Source of the DNA: Flavobacterium sp. LC2016-13
GTDB lineage: Bacteria; Bacteroidota; Bacteroidia; Flavobacteriales; Flavobacteriaceae
Direction of reading: 5' to 3'
Assembly (NCBI RefSeq): GCF_009707955.1
Contig: NZ_WMDQ01000006.1
Span: 124,001-188,000, forward strand
DNA: 64,000 bases
Below, piece after piece: positions 9,494 through 19,403 of this stretch. The stretch's first letter is position 1, and the number at the start of each line of letters is the position of its first letter. The notes beneath the pieces were generated by a model. It ran no database searches and was not told the DNA's origin. It saw only the letters and a program-made list of their open reading frames with translations. Position numbers and translations under genes: made by a program.

Positions 9494-11650
9494 TTAGGCG
9501 TTACCTTTTGCTTTTTTAATTACAGCTTCTGAAATATTAGAAGGTGTTTCTGCATAGTGAGAAAACTCCATTGTTGAAGTTGCTCTACCAGAAGATAATG
9601 TTCTTAATGTTGTTACATATCCAAACATTTCTGATAAAGGCACATCAGCTTTAATAGTTTTAGCACCGTTTCTGTCACCCATGTCATTAACCTGACCTCT
9701 ACGACGGTTGATATCACCAACGATATCTCCCATGTTTTCCTCAGGAGTAATAACTTCCATTTTCATGATTGGCTCCAAAATAATCGCACCAGCAGCTTTA
9801 GCTACTTCTCTATAACCCATTCTAGCAGCTAATTCAAAAGAAAGAGCATCAGAATCGACAGGGTGGAAAGATCCGTCTGTTAAAGTTACTTTCAAACTAT
9901 CCACTTGATAACCAGCTAAAGGACCAGTTTTCATAGCTTCACGGAAACCTTTTTCTACAGATGGAATATACTCTTTAGGAACGTTACCACCTTTTACTGC
10001 ATTAATAAACTGCAATCCAACTGGAACTTTACCATCAACTTCATCAGCTGGTTCAAGTGTAAATACGATATCACCGAATTTACCACGACCCCCTGATTGT
10101 TTCTTGTAAGTTTCTCTATGCGTTGCAGTTCTTGTAAACGCTTCTTTGTATTCAACTTGAGGCTCACCTTGGTTTACTTCAACTTTGAATTCACGTTTCA
10201 TACGATCAACCAAGATATCTAAGTGAAGCTCACCCATACCCGAGATAATAGTTTGCCCTGAAGCCTCATCTGTTCTAACAGTAAATGTTGGATCTTCTTC
10301 AGCTAATTTAGCCAAAGCCATACCCATTTTATCAACGTCAGCTTTAGTTTTAGGCTCAATTGCAATACCAATTACCGGAGCAGGAAATTTCATAGACTCA
10401 AGAATAATTGGGTGTTTTTCATCACACAATGTATCTCCAGTTTTGATATCTTTAAATCCAACAGCAGCTCCAATATCTCCAGCCTCAATATATTCGATTG
10501 GATTTTGTTTGTTAGCGTGCATTTGGTAAATACGAGAAATTCTTTCTTTACTTCCTGAACGAGTGTTCAAAACATAAGAACCAGCATCTAAACGTCCAGA
10601 ATAAGCACGGAAGAAAGCTAAACGACCTACGAATGGGTCAGTAGCAATTTTAAATGCCAAAGCAGCGAACGGCTCTTTTACGTCTGGTTTACGCAAGATT
10701 TTAGTTTGATCTTCTTCTAATAATTCAGCATCATCAGGATGAATTCCTTCGATACCTTCCTTATCCATTGGAGAAGGTAAATATTTACAAACTGCATCTA
10801 ACATGAATTGAACTCCTTTGTTTTTGAAAGAAGAACCAGCAATCATCGGAATGATAGCCATATCCATAGTAGCAGCTCTTAAAGCGTTGTTGATTTCTTC
10901 CTCTGTAATAGAGTTTTCATCTTCCATGAATTTCTCTAAAAGATTTTCATCGTAGTCAGCAACTGCTTCGATAAGAATAGATCTGTATTCTTTAACTTCA
11001 GCAACCATGTCAGCAGGAATTTCAACAATATCAAAAGTTGCCCCTTGAGTTGCATCATGCCAAATGATAGCTTGGTTTTTTACTAAATCTACAACACCTT
11101 TGAAATCATTTTCTTCACCAATTGGCAAAGTGATTGCAACAGCATTTGATTTTAACATATCACGAACTTGTTGACAAACTGCCAAAAAGTTAGATCCTTG
11201 ACGATCCATTTTATTTACGAATCCCATACGTGGAACTCTGTATTGATCAGCAAGTCTCCAGTTTGTTTCTGATTGAGGCTCAACACCATCAACAGCACTA
11301 AACAAGAAAACTAAACCATCAAGTACACGCAAAGAACGGTTTACCTCTACAGTAAAGTCAACGTGCCCAGGAGTATCAATGATATTAAAGTGGTAAGGCA
11401 ATGATTCAGGCAAAATTTTTCCTTGCTCAGTTGGAAAATTCCATTCACAAGTTGTTGCAGCTGAAGTAATTGTAATACCTCTTTCTTGCTCTTGAGCCAT
11501 CCAGTCCATTGTTGCAGCACCATCGTGTACTTCACCAATTTTGTGTGACTTTCCAGTATAAAAAAGGATACGCTCAGTTGTTGTTGTTTTACCAGCATCA
11601 ATGTGAGCAGCAATTCCGATATTTCTTGTATATTTTAAATCTCTAGCCAT
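9494..11650 (-). CDS. fusA: Translation elongation factor G
   Basis: A 718-residue EF-G, the GTPase that drives tRNA-mRNA translocation and ribosome recycling. The G domain has G1 [12 protein letters not shown] (about residues 16-27), switch [13 protein letters not shown]3 DTPGHVDF and G4 NKMDR. Later come domain II, domain III ([19 protein letters not shown]), domain IV ([11 protein letters not shown]) and domain V ([14 protein letters not shown]). It lies 10 nt after rpsG and 11 nt before rpsJ. I found no second EF-G in the window. Confidence 0.98.
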   Translation of the reverse strand: MARDLKYTRNIGIAAHIDAGKTTTTERILFYTGKSHKIGEVHDGAATMDWMAQEQERGITITSAATTCEWNFPTEQGKILPESLPYHFNIIDTPGHVDFTVEVNRSLRVLDGLVFLFSAVDGVEPQSETNWRLADQYRVPRMGFVNKMDRQGSNFLAVCQQVRDMLKSNAVAITLPIGEENDFKGVVDLVKNQAIIWHDATQGATFDIVEIPADMVAEVKEYRSILIEAVADYDENLLEKFMEDENSITEEEINNALRAATMDMAIIPMIAGSSFKNKGVQFMLDAVCKYLPSPMDKEGIEGIHPDDAELLEEDQTKILRKPDVKEPFAALAFKIATDPFVGRLAFFRAYSGRLDAGSYVLNTRSGSKERISRIYQMHANKQNPIEYIEAGDIGAAVGFKDIKTGDTLCDEKHPIILESMKFPAPVIGIAIEPKTKADVDKMGMALAKLAEEDPTFTVRTDEASGQTIISGMGELHLDILVDRMKREFKVEVNQGEPQVEYKEAFTRTATHRETYKKQSGGRGKFGDIVFTLEPADEVDGKVPVGLQFINAVKGGNVPKEYIPSVEKGFREAMKTGPLAGYQVDSLKVTLTDGSFHPVDSDALSFELAARMGYREVAKAAGAIILEPIMKMEVITPEENMGDIVGDINRRRGQVNDMGDRNGAKTIKADVPLSEMFGYVTTLRTLSSGRATSTMEFSHYAETPSNISEAVIKKAKGNA

Positions 11651-11660
11651 TTCTTACGAA

Positions 11661-12137
11661 TTAAAATCTAAAGTGAGAGAAAGCTTTATTAGCTTCTGCC
11701 ATCTTGTGAGTATCCATTCTTTTCTTAACCGCAGCACCTTCTTCTTTAGCAGCAGCTAAACATTCTGATGCCAAACGTTGTGCCATAGATTTTTCATTTC
11801 TTCTTCTAGAATAAAGTATTAACCACTTCATTGCCATAGAAATTTTTCTGTCTGGTCTAATTTGCATTGGAATTTGAAATGTAGCTCCACCTACTCTACG
11901 ACTACGTACTTCTACGTGAGGCATAACGTTTGTTAAAGCATCTTTCCAAATTTCTAATGAAGATTTTTCTGAATCTTGCTTTTTAGACTCAATGATGTCA
12001 ATCGCATCATAAAATACTTTGAAAGCTGTAGATTTCTTACCATCCCACATTAAGTTGTTCACAAAACGTGTTACCAATTGATCGTTAAACCTAGGATCTG
12101 GTAAAAGTGGTCTTTTCTTTGCCGCTCTTTTTCTCAT
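11661..12137 (-). CDS. rpsG: 30S ribosomal protein S7
   Basis: A 158-residue S7 that nucleates assembly of the 30S head and lies at the E site. It contains MRKRAAKKRPLLPDPRFND and the signature region PHVEVRSRRVGGATFQIPMQ. The length is normal. It is separated from rpsL by 118 nt of pyrimidine-rich low-complexity sequence with no obvious promoter, so I treat it as the second gene of the str operon. Confidence 0.98.
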   Translation of the reverse strand: MRKRAAKKRPLLPDPRFNDQLVTRFVNNLMWDGKKSTAFKVFYDAIDIIESKKQDSEKSSLEIWKDALTNVMPHVEVRSRRVGGATFQIPMQIRPDRKISMAMKWLILYSRRRNEKSMAQRLASECLAAAKEEGAAVKKRMDTHKMAEANKAFSHFRF

Positions 12138-12255
12138 GTCTTTTTTTTAATAAAAAGTTATAGGTTATCCGTTAAATGTTATGTGTCAAAGATTTATTGC
12201 TTTCGCTTATTCTCTAACTCTCAACTCCTAACCTCCAACTCTTAAACGTTTTAAA
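12138..12255. repeat. Low-complexity spacer between rpsG and rpsL
   Basis: The spacer contains an imperfect reiteration of AACTC/CCTAAC-type words (about 12213-12245: AACTCTCAACTCCTAACC and so on). On the coding strand this reads as a purine-rich GAGTTGGAGG-like tract. No ORF, promoter or clear hairpin is visible. Similar word-repeat spacers occur elsewhere in this window (39353-39400, 50644-50727). Confidence 0.5.
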
Positions 12256-12639
12256 TTACTTTTTTGCTTCTTTTGGGCGTTTAGCACCGTACTTAGATCT
12301 TCTTTGCGTTCTTCCTGCAACTCCTGACGTGTCAAGCGCTCCACGAACGATATGATATCTAACACCTGGTAAATCTTTTACCCTTCCACCTCGCACTAAT
12401 ACTATCGAGTGCTCTTGTAGATTGTGTCCTTCTCCAGGGATGTAAGCATTCACTTCATTACCATTTGTCAAACGTACACGCGCAACTTTACGCATTGCAG
12501 AGTTTGGTTTTTTTGGTGTAGTAGTGTAAACACGCGTACAAACCCCTCTTCTTTGAGGACAAGAATCTAAAGCAACCGATTTACTCTTCTTAGTGATCTG
12601 AGTTCTTCCTGTTCTTACTAATTGTTGAATTGTTGGCAT
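12256..12639 (-). CDS. rpsL: 30S ribosomal protein S12
   Basis: A 127-residue S12, central to decoding fidelity and the streptomycin target. The start is set at 12639 ([20 protein letters not shown]). An in-frame ATG 28 codons upstream would run back through the promoter into non-S12 sequence. The streptomycin-relevant segments are the wild-type forms TTPKKPNSA (Lys43 region) and [13 protein letters not shown] (Lys88 region), so no resistance substitution is apparent there. Confidence 0.98.
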
Positions 12640-12693
12640 AATTAATACTAAAAATTTATTATGTATATTAAATTCCCGCTTTTTACGGGGTTG

Positions 12694-12724
12694 CAAATGT
12701 ATAAAATATTTTTCACTATACAAA
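12694..12724 (-). promoter_or_regulatory. Promoter of the str operon
   Basis: On the minus strand TTTG (12721-12724), a 19-bp spacer, and TACATTTG (12694-12701) form a full Bacteroidota-type promoter. The start point would be near 12689, giving a leader of about 50 nt before rpsL. It also shows that the long upstream rpsL reading frame is not real. Confidence 0.8.
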
Positions 12725-12762
12725 CGTTAATTCATTAATTTTCAATAACATTATTTATCCTT

Positions 12763-14526
12763 ATGATTTTAGAAACAAACAATGGATATTTGCAATACTA
12801 TAATATAAAGAAACAATTGCCCTTGAAACAATTACTACATATACTCATTTTTTTCCTAATAAGCATTTTCAGTTATGCTCAAAGTTTTCATTTAAAGATA
12901 AACGGGACATCCAAAATTGAAAACCAAATCATAGATTCCTTAAACTATTCAACAAAACATTCAAATATTAAATCTCTTTTTGACGAACTCAAAATTACAT
13001 CTGAAAAGCTTTCAAAAAAAGGATATTTAGACAACAAAATACTAGAAACCAATAAAATAAATGACAGCACCTTTACCTCAATCATAGAGCTAAAAAAACC
13101 AATAAAAAAGATACATATATATATAGGTATAAATAATGTTTTTTTTGAATCAGAAAAAACAAAAAAAGACAGCATAATATTACCATACAACCAAGTAGAA
13201 AACTATCTTAATGAAAAAACACGTAACGCTGAAAATGCAGGTTACGCACTTACTAAAATAAAACTAGAAAATATTCGAAGAAAGAATTTGATAATTTATG
13301 CAGACTTAAATTTTAAATCCGAAAAAAAACGCAACCTTAATTCCATTATTCTAAATTATACAGATAGCAATACTAAAAATATTTTTCCAAAAAGACATTT
13401 AAAACAACTCAATAAAAAATATATCAATAAAATTTTTAACCAAGAAACCGTAAAAGAATTATATAACGAAATCAATAACTTTGAATTTATAAGTCAGACA
13501 AAATATCCTGAAATATTATTTACTAAAGATTCAACTAAAATTTACACCTATATCCAAAAAAGAAAAGCAAACACATTTGACGGTTATATTGGATTTTCGA
13601 ACGATGAAAATAAAAAATTAATTCTTAACGGGTATTTAGATATAACATTACAAAATACACTTCATGCGGGAGAGCAATTTTCATTGTACTGGAAAAGTGA
13701 TGGAAACCAACAAAAAACTTTTAATACAAAATTAGAAATTCCATATATTTTCAACTGCCCACTTGGGATAAAAGCACAACTAAATATATTCAAACAAGAC
13801 AGTACTTTTCAAAACACCAAAACTGCAATAGATCTTGGTTATTTCCTAAATTACAATTCCCGAATTTATCTCGGATATCAGTCTACAGAATCAAGCGACA
13901 TTCAAAACACAAACAGTTTAACTATTAGTGATTATAAAAACTCATATTTGACAACTTCTTTTGAATATAAAAAAACCGATAATACTGAAATCTTATTTCC
14001 CAAAAAAGCATCATTAAATATTATAGTCGGTTACGGAAAAAGAAACACTAACAATAACCCGGAAACAGCAGAATCGAGCAAACAATTTTATACAACCCTA
14101 AATTTATCTTATAACTTTGAGCTAAATAACAAGAATTTCATTAACATAAATTCACAAAATTTTTATCTTAACAGTAAAAACTACATTTCCAACGAATTAT
14201 TCAGGTTTGGCGGAATGAATTCAATTCGGGGATTTTTAGAAAATAGTTTGCAAGCAAATTTCAGCGCTTTAATTCTTACAGAATACAGATATATAGTCTC
14301 AAAAAACTTATACATAAATTCCATTGTTGATTATGGCCTATATCAAGACTTGACAAGTAATTCAAACCAAAATGAAATTAAAAAATTAACAGGAATTGGC
14401 TTTGGAACAGGAATTCAGACTACAAATGGTTTATTAAAAATTACACTTACTAATGGAGGCGAAAAAATTAATGAGTTACAATTATATAACACTATCATAA
14501 ACATATGTTATAATGTTAAATTTTAG
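12763..14526 (+). CDS. Omp85-family outer-membrane protein
   Basis: A 587-residue protein with a signal peptide (LLHILIFFLISIFSYAQ), an N-terminal half of alternating charged helices and strands resembling POTRA-like periplasmic repeats, and a C-terminal beta-barrel rich in YxSN-type strands. The Omp85 lid-loop motif Arg-Gly-Phe is at 489-491 (GGMNSIRGFLEN). It ends in an aromatic residue (NICYNVKF). It probably belongs to the BamA/TamA-like barrels; it is short for BamA, so it is likely a paralogue. The signal peptide begins about 16 residues in, so a later non-ATG start (for example a TTG near 12818) is possible. It is divergent from rpsL, with no terminator visible downstream. Confidence 0.75.
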   Translation: MILETNNGYLQYYNIKKQLPLKQLLHILIFFLISIFSYAQSFHLKINGTSKIENQIIDSLNYSTKHSNIKSLFDELKITSEKLSKKGYLDNKILETNKINDSTFTSIIELKKPIKKIHIYIGINNVFFESEKTKKDSIILPYNQVENYLNEKTRNAENAGYALTKIKLENIRRKNLIIYADLNFKSEKKRNLNSIILNYTDSNTKNIFPKRHLKQLNKKYINKIFNQETVKELYNEINNFEFISQTKYPEILFTKDSTKIYTYIQKRKANTFDGYIGFSNDENKKLILNGYLDITLQNTLHAGEQFSLYWKSDGNQQKTFNTKLEIPYIFNCPLGIKAQLNIFKQDSTFQNTKTAIDLGYFLNYNSRIYLGYQSTESSDIQNTNSLTISDYKNSYLTTSFEYKKTDNTEILFPKKASLNIIVGYGKRNTNNNPETAESSKQFYTTLNLSYNFELNNKNFININSQNFYLNSKNYISNELFRFGGMNSIRGFLENSLQANFSALILTEYRYIVSKNLYINSIVDYGLYQDLTSNSNQNEIKKLTGIGFGTGIQTTNGLLKITLTNGGEKINELQLYNTIINICYNVKF

Positions 14527-14610
14527 TATTTACCAAAAAAAGATTTTTATTTATTAGGATAGTTAACAAATTATTAAGAGTTTTGCGATACTAATTCAAA
14601 ATATTTAAAA

Positions 14611-17600
14611 ATGAAACTAAAGTTCAATGGATTCTTAGTGCTTTTATTAGTACTAGTGGCGCAACTAACTTTTGCGCAAGAAAGAGCTGTTTCAGGAATT
14701 GTTACTGATAATGCAGGTATGCCTTTACCAGGTGTAAGTGTATTAGTAAAAGGAACAAAATCTGGAACACAATCTGATTTTGATGGTAAATTCTCTATCA
14801 AAGCATCAACAAGCCAAATTTTGGTATTTAGCTACATTGGGATGAAAACTCAAGAAGTAGCTGCAAGTTCATCTTCTATCAATGTAAAATTGGTTGGAGA
14901 TGCACAAGAACTTGAAGGTGTTGTAGTAACAACTGCTTTAGGTATTAAAAGAGAGAAAAAATCTCTTGGTTACTCTGCTCAATCAGTATCAGCAGAACAA
15001 GTAGCAACAGTTCCTACAGGAAACTTTGTAAATAACTTATCAGGAAAGGTTGCTGGTCTTAGTGTTACTAATGGTACAAACTTTGGTGGATCTACAAACG
15101 TAGTTCTTAGAGGTTTCAAATCACTTTTAGGAGACAACCAAGCTTTATTTGTTGTAGATGGAGTGCCAATTCTAAACAACAACGTAAACAGTGCTGATCA
15201 AAAAAGCGGTAGAGGCGGATACGATTACGGAAATGCTGCATCTGATATCAACCCAAATAATATCGCAGAGATCAACGTATTAAAAGGTGCTGCAGCAACA
15301 GCTCTTTACGGATCAAGAGCACAAAATGGGGCGATCATCATTACAACTAAAAAAGGTAAAGCAAGAAATGACATGGCTGTAGAATTTTCATCTTCTTACA
15401 CTATGTCTACTGTAGACAAAAAAACTTTCCCTGAATACCAAACTGAATATGGTCAAGGATATCTTGGGCAAAGATTTTCAACTTATAATGGACAACCGAG
15501 ATCAATAACCGGACATGATGCTTCTTATGGTCCAAAATTTGATGGTTCTTTAGTTTATCAATATGATGCATTCATACCTGGTTCTGCTAATTACGGTAAA
15601 GCTACTCCATGGGTCGCTGCAAAAAATGGACCAATTGAGTTTTTCGATACTGGAGTATCGACAGTAAATAATATAGCTTTAAGTGGTGGTACAGATAAAG
15701 CTACTTACAGATTGACTTATGCTAACACAAATAGTACCGATATTCTTCCAAATTCTTTATTAAGCAAGAACAACTTCAATGCTTCGGCTACTTACAAGTT
15801 TAACGACAAATTAAGCTCTACATTTAATGCGACTTATGTTGCTCAAAACACACGTAACAGAAATACTACTGGTTACGGAGGAAATCAAATTGCAGGCTTC
15901 AGACAATGGTGGGCAACTAACGTTGATCTTAAAGATCAAGAAGCTTTCTATAACATGAGCCACCAAAACTATTCTTGGAATATGACAAGCGCTGCAGACA
16001 TAGCACCTCAGTATTGGGATAATCCTTATTTCGGAAGAAACGAGAATTATAACACTGATAGCAGAAGAAGATTTGCTGCTAATGCAAGTATAACTTACGA
16101 TGTATCTAAAGAACTTAGTTTTACAGGTAGAATGGGGACTGATGGATTTACTATGAGAACTGAGGATAGAATAGCTCAAGGGTCTGTTCCTGCAACTCTT
16201 GGATCGAATTCAAACCTTGCAAATCTACCTGCTCAACCATCTGGTTACGCTCTAGATCTTTATGATTTTAGTGAACAAAATTATGATTTCTTGGCAACTT
16301 ACAAGAAAGATTTAGCAGAGGAATTAAATCTTACCGTTGTACTTGGAACTAACTATAATGCGCAAAGCAGATTTATTAATCAACAAATGACATCTGGAGG
16401 TTTATACATCCCAGGATTGTATACTATCTCTAACTCTGTTTCAGCTCCAGCTTTGCCTAGAATCATTGATACAAGAAAAGAGGTTCTTGGTTTATTCGGA
16501 CAAGCTACTTTAGGATATAAAGGAACTTACTATCTTGAAGGTTCTGTTAGAAGAGATCAATCATCTGCTTTGCCTCAAGACAATAATGCTTACTGGTATT
16601 CTGCAGTTTCTGGAAGTGTTGTTTTCTCAAACTGGTTAAAAGATGTTGAATTTATCAATTTTGGTAAATTTAGAGCAGCTTACGCTCAGGTGGGTTCTGA
16701 CACAGATCCTAATCAACTAGAAAATACTTATACTGCTAGAACTCCATTCGGAACTCCAGTTTATTCTTACAATACTACTGCAAAAAATGCAAACTTAAAG
16801 CCTCAACAATTAGACAACGTCGAATTAGGTTTAAACATGCAATTTGCTAACAACCGAATTGGATTTGATGTAGCTTGGTTCCAAAACAAAGCTTACGATC
16901 AAATTTTACCATTACCGGTATCAACTTCTACTGGATCAGCATTTAACACTATCAATGCGGGTACATTAACAACAAAAGGATTTGAGGTTACATTAAACCT
17001 TACACCGTTTAAAACGGCAAACTTTGCATGGGATGTAAATGTAAACTGGTCTAATCCTAATACAAAAGTTACTAAATTGGCTCCGGGTATCGAAAACATC
17101 AATATTAACTCTCTTCAAGGTGGTATTAGTATTAACGCTCCTCTTAATCAGGACTATGGTCAAATCTGGGGAACAACTTATGTATTAGATAATGCTGGAA
17201 ACAGAATTATCGGAGACAATGGTGCTTATGTAGTTTCTACTACTACAGATAATAAACTAGGTACATATCAAGCTGATTGGGCAGGTGGTATCAATAATAA
17301 ATTCACTTACAAAAATCTTTCTTTCAGCTTCTTAATTGATGTTAAAAAAGGTGGAAGTGTTTTCTCACTTGATCAATATTATGGATACGGAACAGGTATT
17401 TACGCTAATTCAGTTGGAAACAATGATTTAGGAAATCCAATTAGAAATACTTTAGCTAATGGTGGTGGTGAAATTTTACAAGGTGTTATGGCAAATCCTG
17501 CATATACTCCAGGAAACGGTCAACCACAATATGTAACAAACACTACAAGATTAGACAGATCTCAATCTAGCCAGGTTCTAGGTACAGATCCTCCTGCTGC

Positions 17601-17856
17601 TGCATTTGTTTACGATGCAGGATTTGTAAAATTAAGAGAAGTTGTATTTACATATAATCTTCCTGAAAGCATCTTAGGAAAATCTATAAAAGGAGCTTCA
17701 TTTAGCTTAATAGGTAATAATCTTTGGATCATTGATAAAAGCTTACCATATTCAGACCCAGAAGCTGGATTGTCATCAGGTAACACACAAGGATACCAAT
17801 CAGGACCTATGCCGACAACAAGAAATATTTCTTTTAATGTCAAAGTTAATTTTTAA
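14611..17856 (+). CDS. SusC/RagA-family TonB-linked outer-membrane transporter
   Basis: A 1081-residue transporter that imports a ligand captured by the partner lipoprotein. Features in order: signal peptide ending TFAQ (residue 23), a carboxypeptidase-regulatory-like domain (about 27-105, GIVTDNAGMPLPGVSVLVKG), a TonB-box-like VVVTTALG (about 105-112), a plug with the SusC signature INVLKGAAATALYGS and NGAIIITTKKG (about 220-250), then a 22-strand-type barrel ending NISFNVKVNF. It lies 5 nt before its SusD partner. No glycan hydrolase, sigma/anti-sigma pair or sulfatase lies nearby, so the substrate cannot be read from context. Its place beside the ribosomal cluster would suit a highly expressed general porter; that is inference. 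Confidence 0.93.
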   Translation: MKLKFNGFLVLLLVLVAQLTFAQERAVSGIVTDNAGMPLPGVSVLVKGTKSGTQSDFDGKFSIKASTSQILVFSYIGMKTQEVAASSSSINVKLVGDAQELEGVVVTTALGIKREKKSLGYSAQSVSAEQVATVPTGNFVNNLSGKVAGLSVTNGTNFGGSTNVVLRGFKSLLGDNQALFVVDGVPILNNNVNSADQKSGRGGYDYGNAASDINPNNIAEINVLKGAAATALYGSRAQNGAIIITTKKGKARNDMAVEFSSSYTMSTVDKKTFPEYQTEYGQGYLGQRFSTYNGQPRSITGHDASYGPKFDGSLVYQYDAFIPGSANYGKATPWVAAKNGPIEFFDTGVSTVNNIALSGGTDKATYRLTYANTNSTDILPNSLLSKNNFNASATYKFNDKLSSTFNATYVAQNTRNRNTTGYGGNQIAGFRQWWATNVDLKDQEAFYNMSHQNYSWNMTSAADIAPQYWDNPYFGRNENYNTDSRRRFAANASITYDVSKELSFTGRMGTDGFTMRTEDRIAQGSVPATLGSNSNLANLPAQPSGYALDLYDFSEQNYDFLATYKKDLAEELNLTVVLGTNYNAQSRFINQQMTSGGLYIPGLYTISNSVSAPALPRIIDTRKEVLGLFGQATLGYKGTYYLEGSVRRDQSSALPQDNNAYWYSAVSGSVVFSNWLKDVEFINFGKFRAAYAQVGSDTDPNQLENTYTARTPFGTPVYSYNTTAKNANLKPQQLDNVELGLNMQFANNRIGFDVAWFQNKAYDQILPLPVSTSTGSAFNTINAGTLTTKGFEVTLNLTPFKTANFAWDVNVNWSNPNTKVTKLAPGIENININSLQGGISINAPLNQDYGQIWGTTYVLDNAGNRIIGDNGAYVVSTTTDNKLGTYQADWAGGINNKFTYKNLSFSFLIDVKKGGSVFSLDQYYGYGTGIYANSVGNNDLGNPIRNTLANGGGEILQGVMANPAYTPGNGQPQYVTNTTRLDRSQSSQVLGTDPPAAAFVYDAGFVKLREVVFTYNLPESILGKSIKGASFSLIGNNLWIIDKSLPYSDPEAGLSSGNTQGYQSGPMPTTRNISFNVKVNF

Positions 17857-17861
17857 AAAAA

Positions 17862-19319
17862 ATGAAAATGAAAAAAATAATAGCAATATTAACAATTGGT
17901 CTGTCGATGACAGCTTGTGTTAATGAGGATGTAAATACAGATCCTAACAGTGCATATACCACTGTGCCAGGGTCGCTAATTAATTATGCTGAAAAAGAAT
18001 TAAGTGATTACTTAAATACTCCAAGTGTAAATGAAAATAACTTTAGGCTAACAATGCAATATTGGCAAGAAACAACGTATGTAAATGAAAGTAATTATGA
18101 CTTTACAAACCGAAATGTTTCTAACCAAATTTACTCAGATAATTATGTAAATGTATTAAAGAACCTAGGTAAAGCTAAAGAGATAATTAATGCGTATGCA
18201 CCAACTGCTACTGAATTAGCAAACTGGCCAACTAATAAAAAAAATCAATTAGCTATAATTGAAATTTTAGAAGTTTTTACTTACCAGCGTTTAGTAGACA
18301 CTTTTGGTAACATTCCTTACACTCAAGCTGGTGACGTTACTGCTTTTCCTTTGCCTAAATATGATGATGGCGCTACTATTTATCAAGATTTAATTGCAAG
18401 AATCGATGCTGCCGTTCCAAATTTAGTAGATGTCGATGAAGATCATGATTTTGACACTTTTAGTGATGGTGATAAATATTATCATGGTGACGCTTCAAAA
18501 TGGCGTATATTTGCTAACTCTTTAAAATTAAAACTTGCAATTGGAATAGCTGATTCAAATCCAGGCTTAGCACAAACAACAGCAACAGCAGCTATCACTG
18601 CCGGAGTAATGACATCTCCAGCTGATAATGCCCAATTTCAATATTTATCAGCATCTCCAAACTACAGTCCTTTGTATGAAAATCTAGCAGCTAGTGGTAG
18701 AGATGACTTTTTTGCAGGTAAAACACTAGTTGATTACATGAATGCAACAAATGATCCACGAATCGGTCACTATTTTGATGAAGTAGAAGGTGGTGGTTAT
18801 ACTGGTCAAGTTATTGGTCAAGGTGGTGAACCTGGAGATTTTTCTAATATCGGTTCATTTGCTTATACAACTACTACTCCTGGTATAATCTTAAACTACA
18901 CTGAAGTTGCTTTTTATATTGCTGAGGCAAATGCTCGTTGGAATACAGCAGCAGCAGCAGCAGCATATAACACAGCTGTTACTGCCTCTATCACAGAATG
19001 GGGTGGTACAACTGTAGAAGCTACTACTTACCTAGCAGCAAACCCTTATGATGCAGCTAATTGGAAAAAATCAATTGGGGAGCAAGCGTGGGTAGCCATG
19101 TTCAATCAAGCTTTAACTGGTTGGAACTTTTGGAGAAGATTAGACTTCCCTGTTTTATTAGCTCCTTCAACAGCTATTACTAATGCTGGTGGTAAAGTTC
19201 CAGTAAGAATGGCATATCCTGTTCTTGAGCAACAAGCTAATTCTACAAACTGGAAAGCAGCTTCGGATGCTATCGGTGGAGATTTATTGACAACAAAATT
19301 ATTCTGGGATAAATTCTAA
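17862..19319 (+). CDS. SusD/RagB-family outer-membrane lipoprotein
   Basis: A 485-residue surface lipoprotein, the lid-like ligand-binding partner of the SusC transporter directly upstream. The lipobox is LSMTAC with Cys19 followed by acidic residues (VNED), which in Bacteroidota fits the lipoprotein surface-export signal. The helical TPR-like core includes ILEVFTYQRLVDTFGNIPYTQA, typical of the SusD-like_2 subfamily. The C-terminal half has WNFWRRLDFPVLL and a final WDKF. It is followed by a strong terminator at 19342-19375, so susC-susD form a two-gene unit. Confidence 0.92.
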   Translation: MKMKKIIAILTIGLSMTACVNEDVNTDPNSAYTTVPGSLINYAEKELSDYLNTPSVNENNFRLTMQYWQETTYVNESNYDFTNRNVSNQIYSDNYVNVLKNLGKAKEIINAYAPTATELANWPTNKKNQLAIIEILEVFTYQRLVDTFGNIPYTQAGDVTAFPLPKYDDGATIYQDLIARIDAAVPNLVDVDEDHDFDTFSDGDKYYHGDASKWRIFANSLKLKLAIGIADSNPGLAQTTATAAITAGVMTSPADNAQFQYLSASPNYSPLYENLAASGRDDFFAGKTLVDYMNATNDPRIGHYFDEVEGGGYTGQVIGQGGEPGDFSNIGSFAYTTTTPGIILNYTEVAFYIAEANARWNTAAAAAAYNTAVTASITEWGGTTVEATTYLAANPYDAANWKKSIGEQAWVAMFNQALTGWNFWRRLDFPVLLAPSTAITNAGGKVPVRMAYPVLEQQANSTNWKAASDAIGGDLLTTKLFWDKF

Positions 19320-19341
19320 TTTATTCTCAAATAAACATATT

Positions 19342-19375
19342 AAACCACTCTGTTCATTCAGAGTGGTTTTTTTTT
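19342..19375 (+). terminator. Terminator of the susC-susD unit
   Basis: A perfect 11-bp stem (AAACCACTCTG / CAGAGTGGTTT) with a 6-nt loop is followed by a run of T. It lies 22 nt after the SusD stop. Confidence 0.92.
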
Positions 19376-19391
19376 ATATAAACATTATACC

Positions 19392-19399
19392 TATATTTG
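19392..19399 (+). promoter_or_regulatory. Candidate -7 element of rlmB
   Basis: TATATTTG matches TAnnTTTG and ends only 4 bases before the rlmB ATG (19404), so any transcript would have almost no leader. No clear -33 TTG is present at the right distance (the DNA there is the T-run of the terminator). Support is therefore partial. Confidence 0.45.
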
Positions 19400-19403
19400 C
19401 CAC

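Noticed and set aside
11347..11613. 88-codon frame inside fusA
   Set aside because: Overlaps the EF-G G-domain in another frame; it is low-complexity Leu/Gln and is a shadow.
12640..12723. 28-codon upstream extension of rpsL
   Set aside because: It runs across the str promoter and does not resemble S12.
12763..14526. The essential BamA
   Set aside because: It is shorter than a five-POTRA BamA and the skp-like neighbours are missing; a paralogue is more likely.
14611..19319. Polysaccharide utilisation locus
   Set aside because: A SusC/SusD pair alone without hydrolases, sulfatases or regulators is not enough to call a glycan locus.
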